From Climacium dendroides (Eukaryota; Streptophyta; Bryopsida; Hypnales; Climaciaceae): DNA of 64,000 bases. The position numbers and the translations under genes were made by a program. Where the stretch lies: contig OX467084.1 of NCBI GenBank assembly GCA_950106755.1, positions 34,723,213 through 34,787,212 of the forward strand, written 5' to 3'. The notes below the pieces were generated by a model, which made no database searches, had not been told where the DNA came from, and saw only the letters and a list, made by a program, of their open reading frames with translations. This document shows, piece after piece, positions 1-11,441 of the stretch (position 1 is the stretch's first letter; the number at the start of each line of letters is the position of its first letter).

Positions 1-1423
1 GTTCCAGAATCCAGAGTAGGTTGGGGTAGGGGTGCTCTTGCCATTGGAGACAATTTTGGCAGTGCATTTCTTCTTGGTGACAACGTGCATAGTCCAACAA
101 GACTTTCTGGAATTACAAGGAAGGCGAGCAATATACCACAACTTCTCGTTAACTTTAGATTCTTGAACGATTGTGATGTGATGGACATTCAATCCGGTAG
201 GTGAAGGAGGCTCTACCTCTTGCACAACTAGGGAGGATTCTTCAACAATTGTAGGTAGAGGTGTAGGATAAGATCTTGTATTTTTCTTACTAAAATGCGG
301 GCGAGAGAAATTGACAGTGTCGGGGCGATGAGAATCTTCATTGGCTCTAATAGGAGTGTCGGGTAGCCAGAGTTGAAGATGCCTCAGTCCATCCTCAGAG
401 GTGCACTCTGATGATGCCCACCATGCTTTGATAGCAAGGTACTTTGTCTTTGCTTCCAGCATAGACGAGGCATCGCGATATTGGAGACAGAGACGCTTGT
501 GTTGGTCTTGCAAGTCATGCTTAATATATAGCTTGGTGTGCTTTTCCAAAAACTGGGTCCAATGGAAGTAGCACGTCCTCTCGCGCCCTTTGATTGGAAC
601 CTTGGGATCTCCGAAGCCGTAGACAATGCGTATGGCATTCCAATTGGCTTGTGCACTATCCGCCATGAATCCTTTGAAATATGGCTTTGGGATTCCGTGC
701 CAAGCCATGACATATTTGAGGTTATGCCAGAAGACCACTTGGGCATCTTTGTCTTCGAATTGGAAGTTGCAGCAAGCAATGGTCATGATGCATTGGTACA
801 TCCCATCGTAAACGTGGCAGGCCATGGTGGTCCATTTGGAGACGCGCTTAACATGGTCAAACATGATCCACGTATATTCAAGATCCTCACTTGGTTGCAT
901 GCGCCGAACCAAATCAACTCCACTACTGGGGCCAACCTTAGACATCTTGAAGACGAAGACTTTGTCCGCTTCATCACCTTGGCCTGGGAATTGATTCCAT
1001 TGAATGTAGGCCCAAGTGCTAACTCCCCTAAGCTTAGCAATGCCATCCATGACTCCTAATCTACGCAAGTATTTGAAGGTTGTAACCTTGTTGCGGAGGT
1101 GAGGAGAGTTCAATTCCTTGCAACGATCAAAGACAGGCTCCAATTCTTCTAATGAAAGAAGTTGATGTGCATCATTATCATTGAGAAGGAGGAACTCACC
1201 TACAAGGTCTTTGCTGGTCTCAAGGACAATTTTGCTATGTGTGGCTTGGGGTGTCCTCTCGACATGCTTTTCAATGAGCGCATCAATGCACTTGCGGCTA
1301 TCTCTATAATCACCAGCTTTGACAAGGTGCTGATGGTTGCCAATATGAATGCAGCCTCGTTGAGAAGAGTCCTTGCCGTGGACGTAGAAGATCTTAGCAT
1401 TGCAAAGTTCAAGGCACCTAAGG
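1..1423 (-). pseudogene. 3' half of a Mutator-like (MULE) transposase gene, interrupted by a large insertion; runs off the left edge
   Basis: On the minus strand one reading frame stays open from the insertion junction at 1423 to the window edge, about 470 codons. It begins inside a Cys-rich segment (RCLELCNAKIFYVHGK), passes through GPSSGVDLVRRMQ, MFDHVKRVSKWTTMACHVYD, FKGFMADSAQANWNAIR and RERTCYFHW, and ends in a KR/Ser-rich tail. The order of an acidic strand, a conserved ADS and then C-x2-H resembles the DDE core of MULE transposases, which cut and paste DNA in the nucleus. The same motifs recur in the second copy at 5130-7288. Between the core (HLQLWL) and the tail (VNFSRP) this copy lacks roughly 100 residues present in that copy, which suggests an internal deletion. 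The N-terminal half is at 12303-13340. MULE assignment is by motif pattern; the catalytic residues are not proven. Confidence 0.72.
1414..1423. repeat. Left target-site duplication, GCACCTAAGG
   Basis: The ten bases GCACCTAAGG occur here and again at 12303-12312, immediately outside the inverted-repeat ends of the inserted element. Removing the insertion and one copy joins the two transposase halves in frame. Confidence 0.85.
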
Positions 1424-1430
1424 CAACGAC

Positions 1431-1495
1431 GCTAGCGTGTGAGCGTGGAGCGGCGAGCTTGTGAGCTGCGAGCGTGGAGCTGGTGAGCCTAGAGC
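1431..1495. repeat. Subterminal GAGCGTGGAGC / GTGAGC repeats of the left element end
   Basis: GC-rich short repeats (GTGAGCGTGGAGC, GAGCTTGTGAGC, GAGCGTGGAGCTGGTGAGC) begin just inside the left terminus and are mirrored by GTGAGC motifs at 12266-12290. Such subterminal arrays commonly bind transposase; that role is inferred. Confidence 0.6.
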
Positions 1496-2415
1496 CCCCC
1501 CTAAAAAAATTTTAAGTTTTTTTGGCCCAATTTTTTTTTCCAAATTTTTTTACTTTAAAAAGTGGAAATTTTACTATTTATAGTAAAATTCAGGACCTAT
1601 GACCGCGGCACCTATAACCGTGCATTCAATTTATTTCAAAAGGTTGGCACTGCCAAAAGTAAATTTTGAATGTGTATAAAACTTGAACTTCACTCTACAG
1701 TTCACCACTAAGTTCACGCACTACAATTCTGCTGAATACTGAATTACTAAATTTTTATCGAACAGAACAAACCTAAATTGAGCTAATCATCACAGTAGCA
1801 AAGGTGAGTATTACCTGGCCTCCACTTTAGTTGTTGTGGATGAACACTTAATACGAGACTCATCATAGAGACCTTGCCCAATAGCTTAATTTTGGGCCTC
1901 ACTGGATTTGAACATGCACAATCACATGAAAGTCTCATAGAGCACTCTTCAATGTATTCCAAGGGGAAGAAATAACTACTGGTCGAAAAAAATAAAATGC
2001 AGTATAGGTGTCCTTCTACCCCCCAAAAGAAGAGGAAAAAAATGGGAAGAAAATGGGAAAAAAATGGAAAAAACAATGAAAAACAATGAAAAAAAATTGA
2101 AAAAAAAAGGAAAAAAAAAAGGAAAAAAAATGGAAAAAAAATTAAAAAAAATTAATAAAAGATTAAAAAAGTGGAAAACAGGGAAAAAATGGGAAACCGA
2201 AATGGTAATGAAAGTGTATTTGTGCATGACAGGTCGCAAATGTACTTTAAGGGTTTATGAACCTTCTTCATTCAAAACATTTGGCTAATAAGGCATACTC
2301 CCATATGTCATGAAAACATAAAATTTTTTAATTCCAAATGCTTCAAATCATTTCAATCGTATATAATGTAAATTAATACCATACGAATTAAGTACATAAA
2401 AAAATGTGCACATCT
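1496..2415. other. Non-coding, AT-rich, with a long purine-rich stretch
   Basis: No credible gene. Homopolymer-rich sequence at 1500-1570 is followed by non-coding DNA. From about 2032 to 2200 the plus strand is almost entirely A and G (repeats of GGAAAAAA and ATGGAAAAAA). Open frames here encode only Lys-rich or Phe-rich low complexity. Confidence 0.7.
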
Positions 2416-2874
2416 CTACTCTGGAACGGTGATGATCTCTGCTCGAAGTAGAAGAAGCTTCAATTCGTTGAAGCTATAACTCGGTGCATGAATGAATTTG
2501 TCATCGTGGATGTCCATTTTGCAAAAGTACCTGTACAGGTAGTACAAGTGTTTGCAATTGACATATTGCTGACGACCTCCAATAGCTGACACGACCATAT
2601 TCGCAAAGTCCGGACATGTACAGGTGGGGAACATACCCTGTGTAACTCGATAGACACATCTTTTATGCTCAGCCCCCATTTCAAGCAACACTATCCACTT
2701 GAAGAAAAACGTGTCCGTTGCAACCCACTGAGATGCGACTATGTGTCCTATACAACTGAGATGCGACTGTAGCCCTCTGTATTTGCACCAAATTTCACGT
2801 GTATGTAGTTGTAGTCGCAAAGTAGTTGGAAAATGAAGAATAGGGTTACGATATTGTAACAGAAGAACTGACAT
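2416..2874 (-). pseudogene. SWIM zinc-finger segment, probable 3' part of the inner MULE transposase
   Basis: This minus-strand frame encodes about 150 residues ending at a stop codon. It contains the SWIM signature CTCPDF followed about 16 residues later by NCKHLYYLYRY, that is C-x-C-xn-C-x-H. SWIM fingers are typical of the C-terminal part of MULE and FAR1-type proteins, where they are thought to help bind DNA. The segment lies in the same orientation about 950 bp downstream of the transposase tail that ends at 3821. It could therefore be a later exon of that gene or a remnant of another copy. No clear splice acceptor was chosen, so the upstream boundary is uncertain. Confidence 0.55.
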
Positions 2875-2959
2875 GAGGTATTCTACATCCAGTATTCATC
2901 GCAGTTGTCCATGTGGACAGCTATCCGCGAAGTAGAGTCCACTGTGGAAAAATGCAATC

Positions 2960-3335
2960 GCTTTGATTACAGGCTACAACTAAAAACTAGAAGATTGCAA
3001 CTTAGAAATGACTCAAATGCAACTAGGAATCAACTATAATGCAACTAGAGCCCAACTACAATGCAACTAAAAAACGATTCAAATGCAACTAGAGAACAAG
3101 TGCAATGCAACTAGAACATGACTGAAAATCGATTCAATTGTCCCATATCGATTGTCAAGAATACCATCAGCTTGAACAGATAAGAATGGTAAGTTATAGC
3201 ATTCTTGTGTAATGAATTTTGATAGTGAAATTCTAATATTTATATATTTTGTAGATTTTTACACTTTGTAGATTTTTACACTTTGTAGATTTTTACAATT
3301 TGTAGATTTTTACAATTTGTAGATTTTTATAATCT
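2960..3335. repeat. Two short tandem arrays (GCAACTAG type and TTTGTAGATTTTTACA type)
   Basis: Between about 2960 and 3130 the motif ATGCAACTAGA recurs at irregular 20-30 bp spacing. Between about 3248 and 3330 a 16-17 bp unit, TTTGTAGATTTTTACA, is repeated five times with few changes. Confidence 0.75.
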
Positions 3336-3354
3336 ACAACTCTATAAATTATAA

Positions 3355-3580
3355 CCAAGTCGCAAACTAGTTGCAAACCAGTTGTATGTTAATCGCAAAC
3401 TAGTTGCACACTAGTCGCAAACGAGTTGCACATCAATCGCAAACTAGTTGCACACCAATTGCAAACCAATTGTATGTCAATCGCAAACCACTTGCACTCT
3501 AGTCGCAAACGAGTTGCACGTCAATCGCAAACTAGTTGCACACCAGTTGTATGTCAATCGCAAACCAGTTGCACACAAAT
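3355..3580. repeat. Minisatellite built on CGCAAACTAGTTGCA
   Basis: Alternating CGCAAAC and AGTTGCA half-units (for example TCGCAAACTAGTTGCACAC) repeat about ten times, with weaker copies up to about 3790 (GTCGCAAAC, AGTTGCAAACCGC). The half-units are near inverted copies of each other, so single strands could fold into many small hairpins. The array lies between the transposase tail and the SWIM segment. Confidence 0.8.
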
Positions 3581-3820
3581 AAGTGAAATAACTTCCACAT
3601 CAGCAACCACGTCACAGCAGTTCATCGACGAAGTTCTCCATTGCCTATCGAATGACAAACAACCTCGCGACTGCAGTGCAACTCATGCGACTTGTCCACT
3701 GCGACTGCGGACTCCAGAATATCACCAAGTCGCAAACGTCCGATACGACTACAAACCAGTCGCAAACCGCAGTTGCAAACCGCAGTTGCAAAACCCTGCT
3801 TTTTCTTCTAGTGATCGCAC

Positions 3821-4915
3821 CTAAGCCCAGAAAGGAAGCAAGGTCACTTCCAGTATTTGTCCTTTCACGTTCCCAGCACTCTCCCACTTGTTGTGTTGTT
3901 CTGGAGTTGGTGCATTTGGAAGTCGGCGTATGGATCGGTTGTTCCTCACCGTTGGATATACATCTGCATTATCTGGCGGCGTCTGGTCATACAGAACAGT
4001 CTCGAATATCTTTGACATTTTAAAGAGACGACGCGGTGACAATGTAGGTCGCTCCTGCAGATCGAATCCCGCGTGCTGCAACAACAAAGTCTCCTCCTGA
4101 CTTAGGTTTGTACCTGTCAAGACAAGCCATACCTCGGGCACCTCGGGCCAATCAAGAACCCACTTTCGCTTGTTTCCTTTGACACATCGTTCAATGTCAT
4201 CCCCACAGAACCAGAAGTCCGTGACTACCACCCACTTACTTCCATAATCTTCCTTTCTCCCACAATACGTGGGAGTTGGGGTTCCCTTCCGTCCTCTAGC
4301 AATTCTGGCAGTGCACTTCAGATTTGATCCACGTTGTTGCGCTTGACATTTTGCGTTAGATTTGTGGCTGATTCTAGCAATGTGCCACTTCGATGTGTCG
4401 CAGTCACTTTCAAATGCAACCGTAACATGTCGTGATGGTTGTACCTTAGGCTATTTTCCTTTGTCCTCGGAAGACTCCATTGAAACTGCAGTGGACCTTG
4501 TTCGAACACGAGGTTGAGAAAAATTGACCTTGTCCGGAAGATGTGAGTCTCCAATGGGGACATCCAATTTCCTCTTCGTACTTCCAAAGATCTCTTCTCC
4601 TTCCAAATGTGGTATTCGGGTTCCAACTCCCTCGGCTCCAGGTAATGTGTTTAGTGCCTCTGCCATTTTTGGGGGGTCTCCGTTTTGTCTTGCAGCTCTC
4701 AACTTCAACTCCCCTTTTGATGGACCCGATCCACTTGCATGGCCTTTCAAGTAAGCACGGTAGTTTGTCATTTGCATCCAAGCACGGATACTATCATCAC
4801 AGGTGGCGTCAAACAAATTGTTTCCTCTATTTCCAGACATTTGAAGCCGCTTGTTGTGAACTGTCTCTGACAAATTGCATGACGACATGTCCGCCATCTC
4901 TTCCAAATTCAAATC
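3821..4915 (-). pseudogene. Second exon of the inner MULE transposase (C-terminal region)
   Basis: On the minus strand a canonical acceptor (ATTATTAG) at 4916-4920 opens an exon starting DLNLEEMADMSS. It runs through a basic, Ser-rich tail with KVNFSQPRVRTRS and GTPTPTYCGRKED, which are also found in the split copy at the window's left edge (VNFSRPHF, STPTPTYSG). The frame carries one in-frame TAG at 4451-4453 and otherwise stays open to a TAG at 3821-3823. Downstream text includes WPEVPEVWLVLTGTNLSQEE and a polar C-terminus. The function of this tail is unknown. It belongs with the exon at 5130-7288 through a 214-bp GT-AG intron. Confidence 0.6.
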
Positions 4916-5129
4916 CTAATAATTCATCCACAAAATGAATATGTCATACGGTCATAGAATACCTTATGTAATATTCCCACAAATTTTCATAAGTCATGGT
5001 AACTCACAAATCCATTCATTGAACCAAATCATGTAGACCATCAGAACAAATTTTACAAAACATTTCTAGCTATTCGAACAGAAGTAGATAGAAGGAAATG
5101 TAGGAAATTCGAATTTAATATGCACTTAC

Positions 5130-7288
5130 CATTTGCATGAAACCCCCCACTGGTGATACCTGAAATGCCAAAATGCAAGCCAATGGTCTAAGTGATGAAG
5201 CGCATCTTTAGTGGCAGCTCCTGATGATAACCACCACGATCGAATAGCAAGGTAACGTGTCTCTGCCTCGTCCATAGTCTTTGCATCTTTGTATTGTTTG
5301 CATAGTGTATTGTGCTGTTGCTAGAATGCTTCCTTGATGCACTTCTGTGTGTGTTTTAGAAGAAAAGTACTCCAATGCAATAAGCATGTCCTCTCCCGAT
5401 TTTCCATTTTCTTGTCTGCAGAGCCACTTCTGTAGACAATGCGGACCACATTCCAATTAGCCATGGCGCTATCTGCCATGAATTCCTTGAAGTTTGGATG
5501 ATGTACTCCGTGTTTTGACATGACCGCGTTCAAGCATCTCCAAAACTATACCTGGATCTCGGTATCTTCAGATTGCATATCGCACGTTGATATGGTCATC
5601 ATCTTCTTATACTGCGGGTCGTACACATGGCACGCCATCGTGGTCCATTCCTTCACGCGCTTCACATGGTCGAACATCATCCACGCATTCTCAAGATTCC
5701 CTCTGGATTGCATGTGTCTCACCAGGTCCACTCCACTTCCCGGTCCTTCGGTGAGCATCTTGAAGATATACACCTTCTCCTTCCCTTAGCCAGGGAAGAC
5801 GCTGTCATGTATGAACTCAAACTTCGACTCTTTCTTCATGGTCATTATGTTGTCGATGACCCCTCCTCGGTTGTTTGATCGAAATGAAGATATGACGTTC
5901 CGTATATTAGGACTGTTCAAGTACTGGAAACGGTCCATGACTTCCTCCAACTCCTCCCCCTTCAACATCTCCTTGTCTCCTTCTCCGTTGTGAAAGAGAT
6001 AGTTGGTTAGGAACTCTTTGCTTACGGATAGAGCAATTGCAGAGTTGGTTGCCTTTGGCGTCTTGGTCACTTGCTCTGCAATAAGTCCACATATTTTCTC
6101 TGTGAAATCTCTGTACATGCCCTTTGCAACAGGATGAGCATAATCTCCAAAGTGAACTGCGGCTCTACTCATTTTTGGGTTGTTACTATAGCAGTAGTAC
6201 ATCCTAGCAGTGCAGGTGTCTAGACATGAAGGTGCAGTCCTGCAGACCTTGCAAACTAGAGTGCAATCTTTAGGTGAAGCGCTCCCGACTGCAAATGGGA
6301 AGGTTGTATAACCGCTCCACTCTGTCTCATTGCGTTTAGAAGACCTCTTCAAATAATCACAATCAGGATTCTCACAGACAAGATGACCCGCGCAATATGA
6401 CTTACGGAACCTCAGATTGTCGGAGTTCTGAATGTTTGTGGTGAACACCTTGCACCACGGGTGTCCATCGTATCGCTTGTCCATTCCTTCTAAGTTCCTA
6501 GCCACCGACGAAGACGAACATGAGCAACATGCAGGCAATTCGAAGATGACATCCCCATTGAATATCGGTGGCAGAAATTGTACTCGGTGATGCTTTATAG
6601 TGTTCAGATCCATTGTCGACAATTCGTTCCTAAAGCGATGCATACTGGAAAGCCTCCTCAAGCACTCCATTATGCTCACACGGTCGACTACATTTGGATG
6701 AAATGGAGGACGAGTCACTAGTGACTACGCTGGACTATTTGACGAGGTGACGAACACTGACTTCGAAAGCACAACATCTTCCGATGTAGTTTGGATAGAG
6801 CATGTTTGCTTCCGAAGCGTTAAGTCAGGTGACTCTCCTTCTGATTCACTAGACAACTCTACGATAGTATCAAGTTTCTCAACTTTAACTTTACGTAGAA
6901 GAGTACCTTGTGGAAAGCTCGGAACTACTTCCGGTAGAGGACTAGGTGAAATAGAATGCGTGACATATGGCATATCCACTATCGACGAATCTGACTGACG
7001 ACTTCTAATCTCAGTTGAAGCAACTAGTAAAGATAGAGGAAGGCCATATGCTCTGTAGTTCCTAGAAGCAAGGTACCAACAATGACCTTCTTCTTCCGCT
7101 GACCTCACAACCGAAACAGACTGCTGCAATTCACCTGAGTCTGACTTTCTCTCTTCTTCAACATAGATGGAGGATTCCAGAAATCTAAAACGGACGTGAA
7201 GTAGGTGACTCATGACACGAGCATGTCCTCCATCATCCACTGGGAAAACAAGGGGAACTCCATGGCCATCCACTTGAATGCAAGCCAT
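5130..7288 (-). pseudogene. First exon of the inner MULE transposase (N-terminal and DDE-like core), with stop codons
   Basis: The frame starts at ATG 7288 (MACIQVDGHGVPLVFP). After an acidic Ser-rich linker comes a zinc-binding-like region with ARNLEGMDKRYDGHPW and CAGHLVCENPDCDYLKR, then the transposase core: GPGSGVDLVRHMQ, MFDHVKRVKEWTTMACHVYD, FKEFMADSAMANWNVVR, RERTCLLHW and FWHFRYHQWG. The exon ends at a GTAAGT donor (5128-5129). In-frame stops are at 6725 (TAG), 5786 (TAA), 5546 (TAG) and 5318 (TAG). At 5786 and 5318 the related copy at the left edge has Gln, so CAA/CAG to TAA/TAG transitions explain them. A G-run near 5149 appears one base short, shifting the frame into the next exon. 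The gene once encoded a MULE-type transposase and is now dead. Confidence 0.72.
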
Positions 7289-7379
7289 AGTGTAGAGTAC
7301 ATGCAAAGAGAAGAATGGAAGCAAACAAAGTCTCTTCTTAGTGGAAAATGATAAGCAAAGAACTATTGTCAATTACAGT

Positions 7380-9940
7380 TGCCTAGAGGATTCCCCTACC
7401 GTCCAAAAAGAAAGAATCTAGCACGATGGAAGCAAGTGGATGAATATTTACTAAACACTTATAGGAAATCTGTCATGCCGCCTGTCTATCACAAATTTAG
7501 CGCTGTCATCTGGCAATTAAATTAGTGCATAGTGAAAATAGGGGCGCGTTTAATAGTTACGCACCGCCTCCAAATTCCGGATACTTCATTATTACACTAC
7601 GACTGTCAGGAAAAGCTAATTCAGAGTATGCTAAATGGAGATGTTGGTGAACTCTCTTCCAATTTGACGGCACATTTATGACTGAAATTGATAGCTGTCA
7701 CTCTTTTCAAATTCAAAAGAGAGCTAGGAGGGTCAGCCTACTCTAGGCTATGCCGTCTGTGCCTATGTGTAGAATGCTTTCAAAGAGCACAAAAGTCATA
7801 TGCACTTACCATGACCGTAGTCTTAATGCCATTCTAGTGGTGTACCGTTTGCATTGCCAAGTGAGAGTTAGGGAGAGGTAAGGATTGACCACATGCACTC
7901 AAGCAACCACAGCTCTCTTTGTAATGCTTCAGAGCGTCCCAAGCATCGTATGAATCATATATCTTTGTATTTCTCGTCTTCCAAAGCTCTTAGGAGATCT
8001 AGAATGACTCGACCAAGGAGAGTAGTGTCTAAAACTAGTCAGCATTTAGATGGGAACTTGAAGAAAGTCCTTTCCTTTGGAAGAGGTGATACGGGCCCAG
8101 AAGAGGCCGTTGGAACTCAGATGCATGATATTGGGCAAGGAATATTGGAGGATATCACAAGCATTCAACATCACTCAGAAGATGAGGGAGTTGTACAGGT
8201 TAGCATTTTCAAGTACGATTTGTTCTCTTGTAATTAGATTTGATTCTTTATATTTTATTAAATAGGAATATCCTCTAATGTGAGCTTGTATTCATAACAT
8301 GACCTCGAATTCAGAATATCATCATGGAGGCAAAAGGTTGCTTTCTCTAATGTATGGGAAATTCTATAGAATATTCCCATCTGCAAATGTTATCATGCAA
8401 AGAGTTTGGGTAAAGATTTGTATATGAGGGTTGCAAAATTCTATTATGATTCCTCGACTTATAGAATGCATATTTCAAATGCCACTTGCTTTAGGTCTCT
8501 ATAAATGAAGCAACTTTCAGATCCATTGGTGAGACACCTCTTGCCTGCAAATGAAGACATGAATTCTATTGTTAATCTGATTCGCACCAGGTGGTCATTC
8601 CTCACAAAGCAGTCCTACATTAAGGCAGGCGGCACTCAAAATTTTCCATGTCCACTGACATATGGTCGCTACTGTTAGTTTTACTTCATAGAAAGCCTAA
8701 ATATCTTTCCAATATAAATTGGAAAGCAGAACAAGGCAGTTGACAGCTTCAGTTAACGAAGATCATTCTGAGTCGTTTCTCTGATCTTCAAAATCATTCT
8801 AGAGGTCAGTCCACATGCAATCCAATGAGGTAGATCCAGGGCAGATGCTTGTTACTGCATGCATGAGGAAGTCTAGATTCATTCAGCAAGTCCTGAACGT
8901 TAGTTCGGCCGCCATCTTAATCGCAGGAAATTTTGAAATTTGATCGCGACTTTCTGTGAGTACAAGCCATTCACTCGGCTGATGAAAAGGGCGGTGAGAT
9001 CCGCTGAAGTCGGTGGACCTTCCACATTCAACGGAGATGCTTGCAAAAGGAACTTACGCGTCGATGGTCAGAAATTATTGGCGTCTCATCACTTCACCCT
9101 GAACTCTTGTTCCTGCCAGGTGTTCACTGGTTCTCCCGCTCCATTCTCTTCCATTTCGGCACTAGGTTCAGGTGGACGGTCATTGAGCACAGTGCTGACT
9201 TGAGCGGTGAGTGTATCCGCCACCTAAAGGTCTGTGATTTTGCCCCTTCGGATTGGGGATTCAAAACTTTTGAATGCATAGGCCGCGTGGTCCGCGTCTG
9301 CAGGTCACGACCTCCGCATCTGCAAGTCTGAACGTAGCTTTGCTAGTTGCATGAGCGATAAATAGTTAGAATGTGAGGCGGAGACTGATGGGATTCCACG
9401 GCCATTGACTCACACACCCTGCAGAAATTGAATGTCTAGAGATTGGATACAATCAAGGAATCTCAGTGGGACCAATTGCAAGGCTCAATTCGAATGTAGT
9501 AACGGCAGTGGGATTTGTTGGAGGCTTTCCAATCAATTCTGTCGGTTTGCTTGTCATCGGACTCTAAATCCAGACCCAATTTGGATGTGGTTCTGCTTCC
9601 TGGCTTACTGAAGTTCCTAATCGGAACGCCTTGACTGTGCAGCAACACCATCCAATCACGATGATGAGGAAACTCCGGAGCCGAGTTCGAGATGCGACTA
9701 GCCCGCCAAGGGAGATCCACACCCCATCGCGGCGGCGTCCAACATCAGCCACTCAGGAGCGTCCGACATCAACCACTCAGGTGGGTCTAAACGGCAATCC
9801 AATTGATTCATGAAGCATGCTTTTCGCCGTGTCTTCAAGGCCACACTATCACATGCGATGAGTTCGGCCAATTGAAAGGTACAATAAGGTCAGTTGTTGT
9901 ATCCATGACGGGACCGACTGTTAAGCTAGCTGTTGTGTCC
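7380..9940. other. No recognisable gene (inner part of the large element)
   Basis: Only short frames occur, none with recognisable domains. The frame at 7893-8237 (plus) and those at 8940-9331 show no family motif. This is probably degraded transposon sequence upstream of the transposase start. Confidence 0.6.
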
Positions 9941-9949
9941 ATGTCGGCG

Positions 9950-10265
9950 TTGATTGCTTCGGTGGTGCTTGTGTCGCGCATGGCATTTGGATCATGGGCG
10001 GGTTTTATGTCCCCAAGCGTCCATAAATTCTTTTAGGCAGGTTGAATGTCTTCCGCGGCGAACGTGAGGCCGCGCATGGCATTTGTTTTTATCATGGGCG
10101 ACAAACATAGCGCCACGCATAGACTGTTGCGAACGAGTCCACGCATCCAAGTTGCACGACCATAATTATGTTACATTATCATGGGCTGTGAACGAGTCCA
10201 CGCATTTGGTATCATAGACTGTTGATAGCGTCCGCGGCGAACGTAGCGCCACGCATTTTGATTAG
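9950..10265. repeat. Diverged repeats of GCGCATGGCATTT / CGAACGAGTCCACGCAT
   Basis: Motifs such as GCATGGCATTTGGATCATGGGC, GCGAACGAGTCCACGCAT and GTCCGCGGCGAACGTAGC recur two or three times each in shuffled order. A related phrase, CACGACCATAATTATG, appears at about 10157 and again at about 11307, so the repeat extends across the palindromic MITEs. Confidence 0.6.
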
Positions 10266-10516
10266 CAACAGGGTCTTCAAGTAATGTATGTTTGCCTATC
10301 CTTAGACGAGATCAAGCTTCATCCAATTGGGCCATCCAGCACGCACTGAAGGAAACTCAGTGGACCATTACCCTCTCCGTGATCGACCTCAATTAGCCAT
10401 GATGAAGTTTTTTAATCCTTTTGCGGTAGATGGTGTTCTGGCTCCGTTGGACATGCCGCCCCGCTTCACTCCCCCCAAAATTTGGGGAATTTTTTACGTT
10501 GGACAAGTCGGTCCCT

Positions 10517-10624
10517 CTCAGTGAACCAGAAAGAGGGGTAGCGTGAGCTACCCCCCAGACCCCCGTCGGACCGGACATTGGTCTGGGGGGTAGCTCACGC
10601 TACCCTTCTTTCTGGTTCACTGAG
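10517..10624. mobile_element. Palindromic MITE, copy 1
   Basis: This is an almost perfect 108-bp inverted repeat. The left arm CTCAGTGAACCAGAAAGA plus GGGGTAGCGTGAGCTACCCC is mirrored by the right arm. Each arm carries its own inner palindrome GGGTAGC-GTGA-GCTACCC. I found no convincing target-site duplication. Confidence 0.8.
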
Positions 10625-11090
10625 ACGGATTGCCTTCTGCAAGGGCGTTTTTTAAATTCTTACAAGGTATCTCACCACGATAAGGTCTTGGGTTGAGGTG
10701 CATTTGCTTCACCTTGGCCGTCAGTCAGATTTAGATCCAATTGGGCCATCCTCCTTGCACAATCCCCACACACTAGATAGAGTTATTACGCATTTGCTAG
10801 CACATTACATTAAAATGATCGTGATTGTCTTGGGTTTCGAGCGACACCCGTATTGGGTATTTCACCTTAGAGATTCAATCGCAGTGAAGGAAACGCGGCT
10901 GACCATTTCAACACAGGTTTTTTGAATTAATAGTCTACCTCTGAAGCTGTAGAAGTAGGGAATATAATTTGTATAGTGAGATGAGATCAAGCTTAGATTT
11001 TTGGCTGTAGAAGGCAGTCATACTGAAATGGTTGAACCGCACCGTTGCATCTTATGGAATCCATCCATTTATTGTTCACTTGGCCATTAG

Positions 11091-11226
11091 AGCATGCAGT
11101 ACTTGTCAGTGAACCAAAAAGAGGGGTAGCGTGAGCTACCCCCAAGATCCCCGTCGGGTCCGACGGGGGTCTCAGGGGTAGCTCACGCTACCCCTCTTTT
11201 TGGTTCACTGACAAGTACTGCATGCT
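11091..11226. mobile_element. Palindromic MITE, copy 2
   Basis: This 136-bp palindrome shares the core of copy 1 (CAGTGAACCA, AAGAGGGGTAGCGTGAGC). Its symmetry reaches further out, through AGCATGCAGTACTTGT on both arms. The centre is CCCCGTCGG-GT-CCGACGGGG. The arms are nearly identical, which indicates a recent origin or gene conversion between the arms. Confidence 0.82.
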
Positions 11227-11401
11227 TGAAGGCCTTCAAAAAAAGTGGAGTTACTTTTATTCTTCTTTTCTTGATGATAGTTGGAGTGCTTCATCATCCA
11301 AGTTCCACGACCATAATTATGAAATTATGAGCCCACTTTAAGAGAATAAACAATTCTTCTTGAAGAATTAAAATTTAGAACCTCTCGACGTACCGATTTT
11401 G

Positions 11402-11438
11402 GGAGTAGCGTGAGCTACCCCATGACCCCCATCGGGTC
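11402..11438. repeat. Partial third copy of the palindromic MITE
   Basis: The inner motif GGAGTAGCGTGAGCTACCCC followed by ATGACCCCCATCGGGTCC matches the left half of the two complete copies. It abuts the start of the methyltransferase-like fragment and may mark the break that truncated it. Confidence 0.65.
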
Positions 11439-11441
11439 CTG

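Noticed and set aside
1783..2288. Phe-rich and Lys-rich frames as genes
   Set aside because: They arise from the A/G-rich low-complexity tract.
3355..3580. Spaced repeats resembling a CRISPR array
   Set aside because: Repeat units are contiguous and degenerate with no unique spacers, and the genome is eukaryotic.
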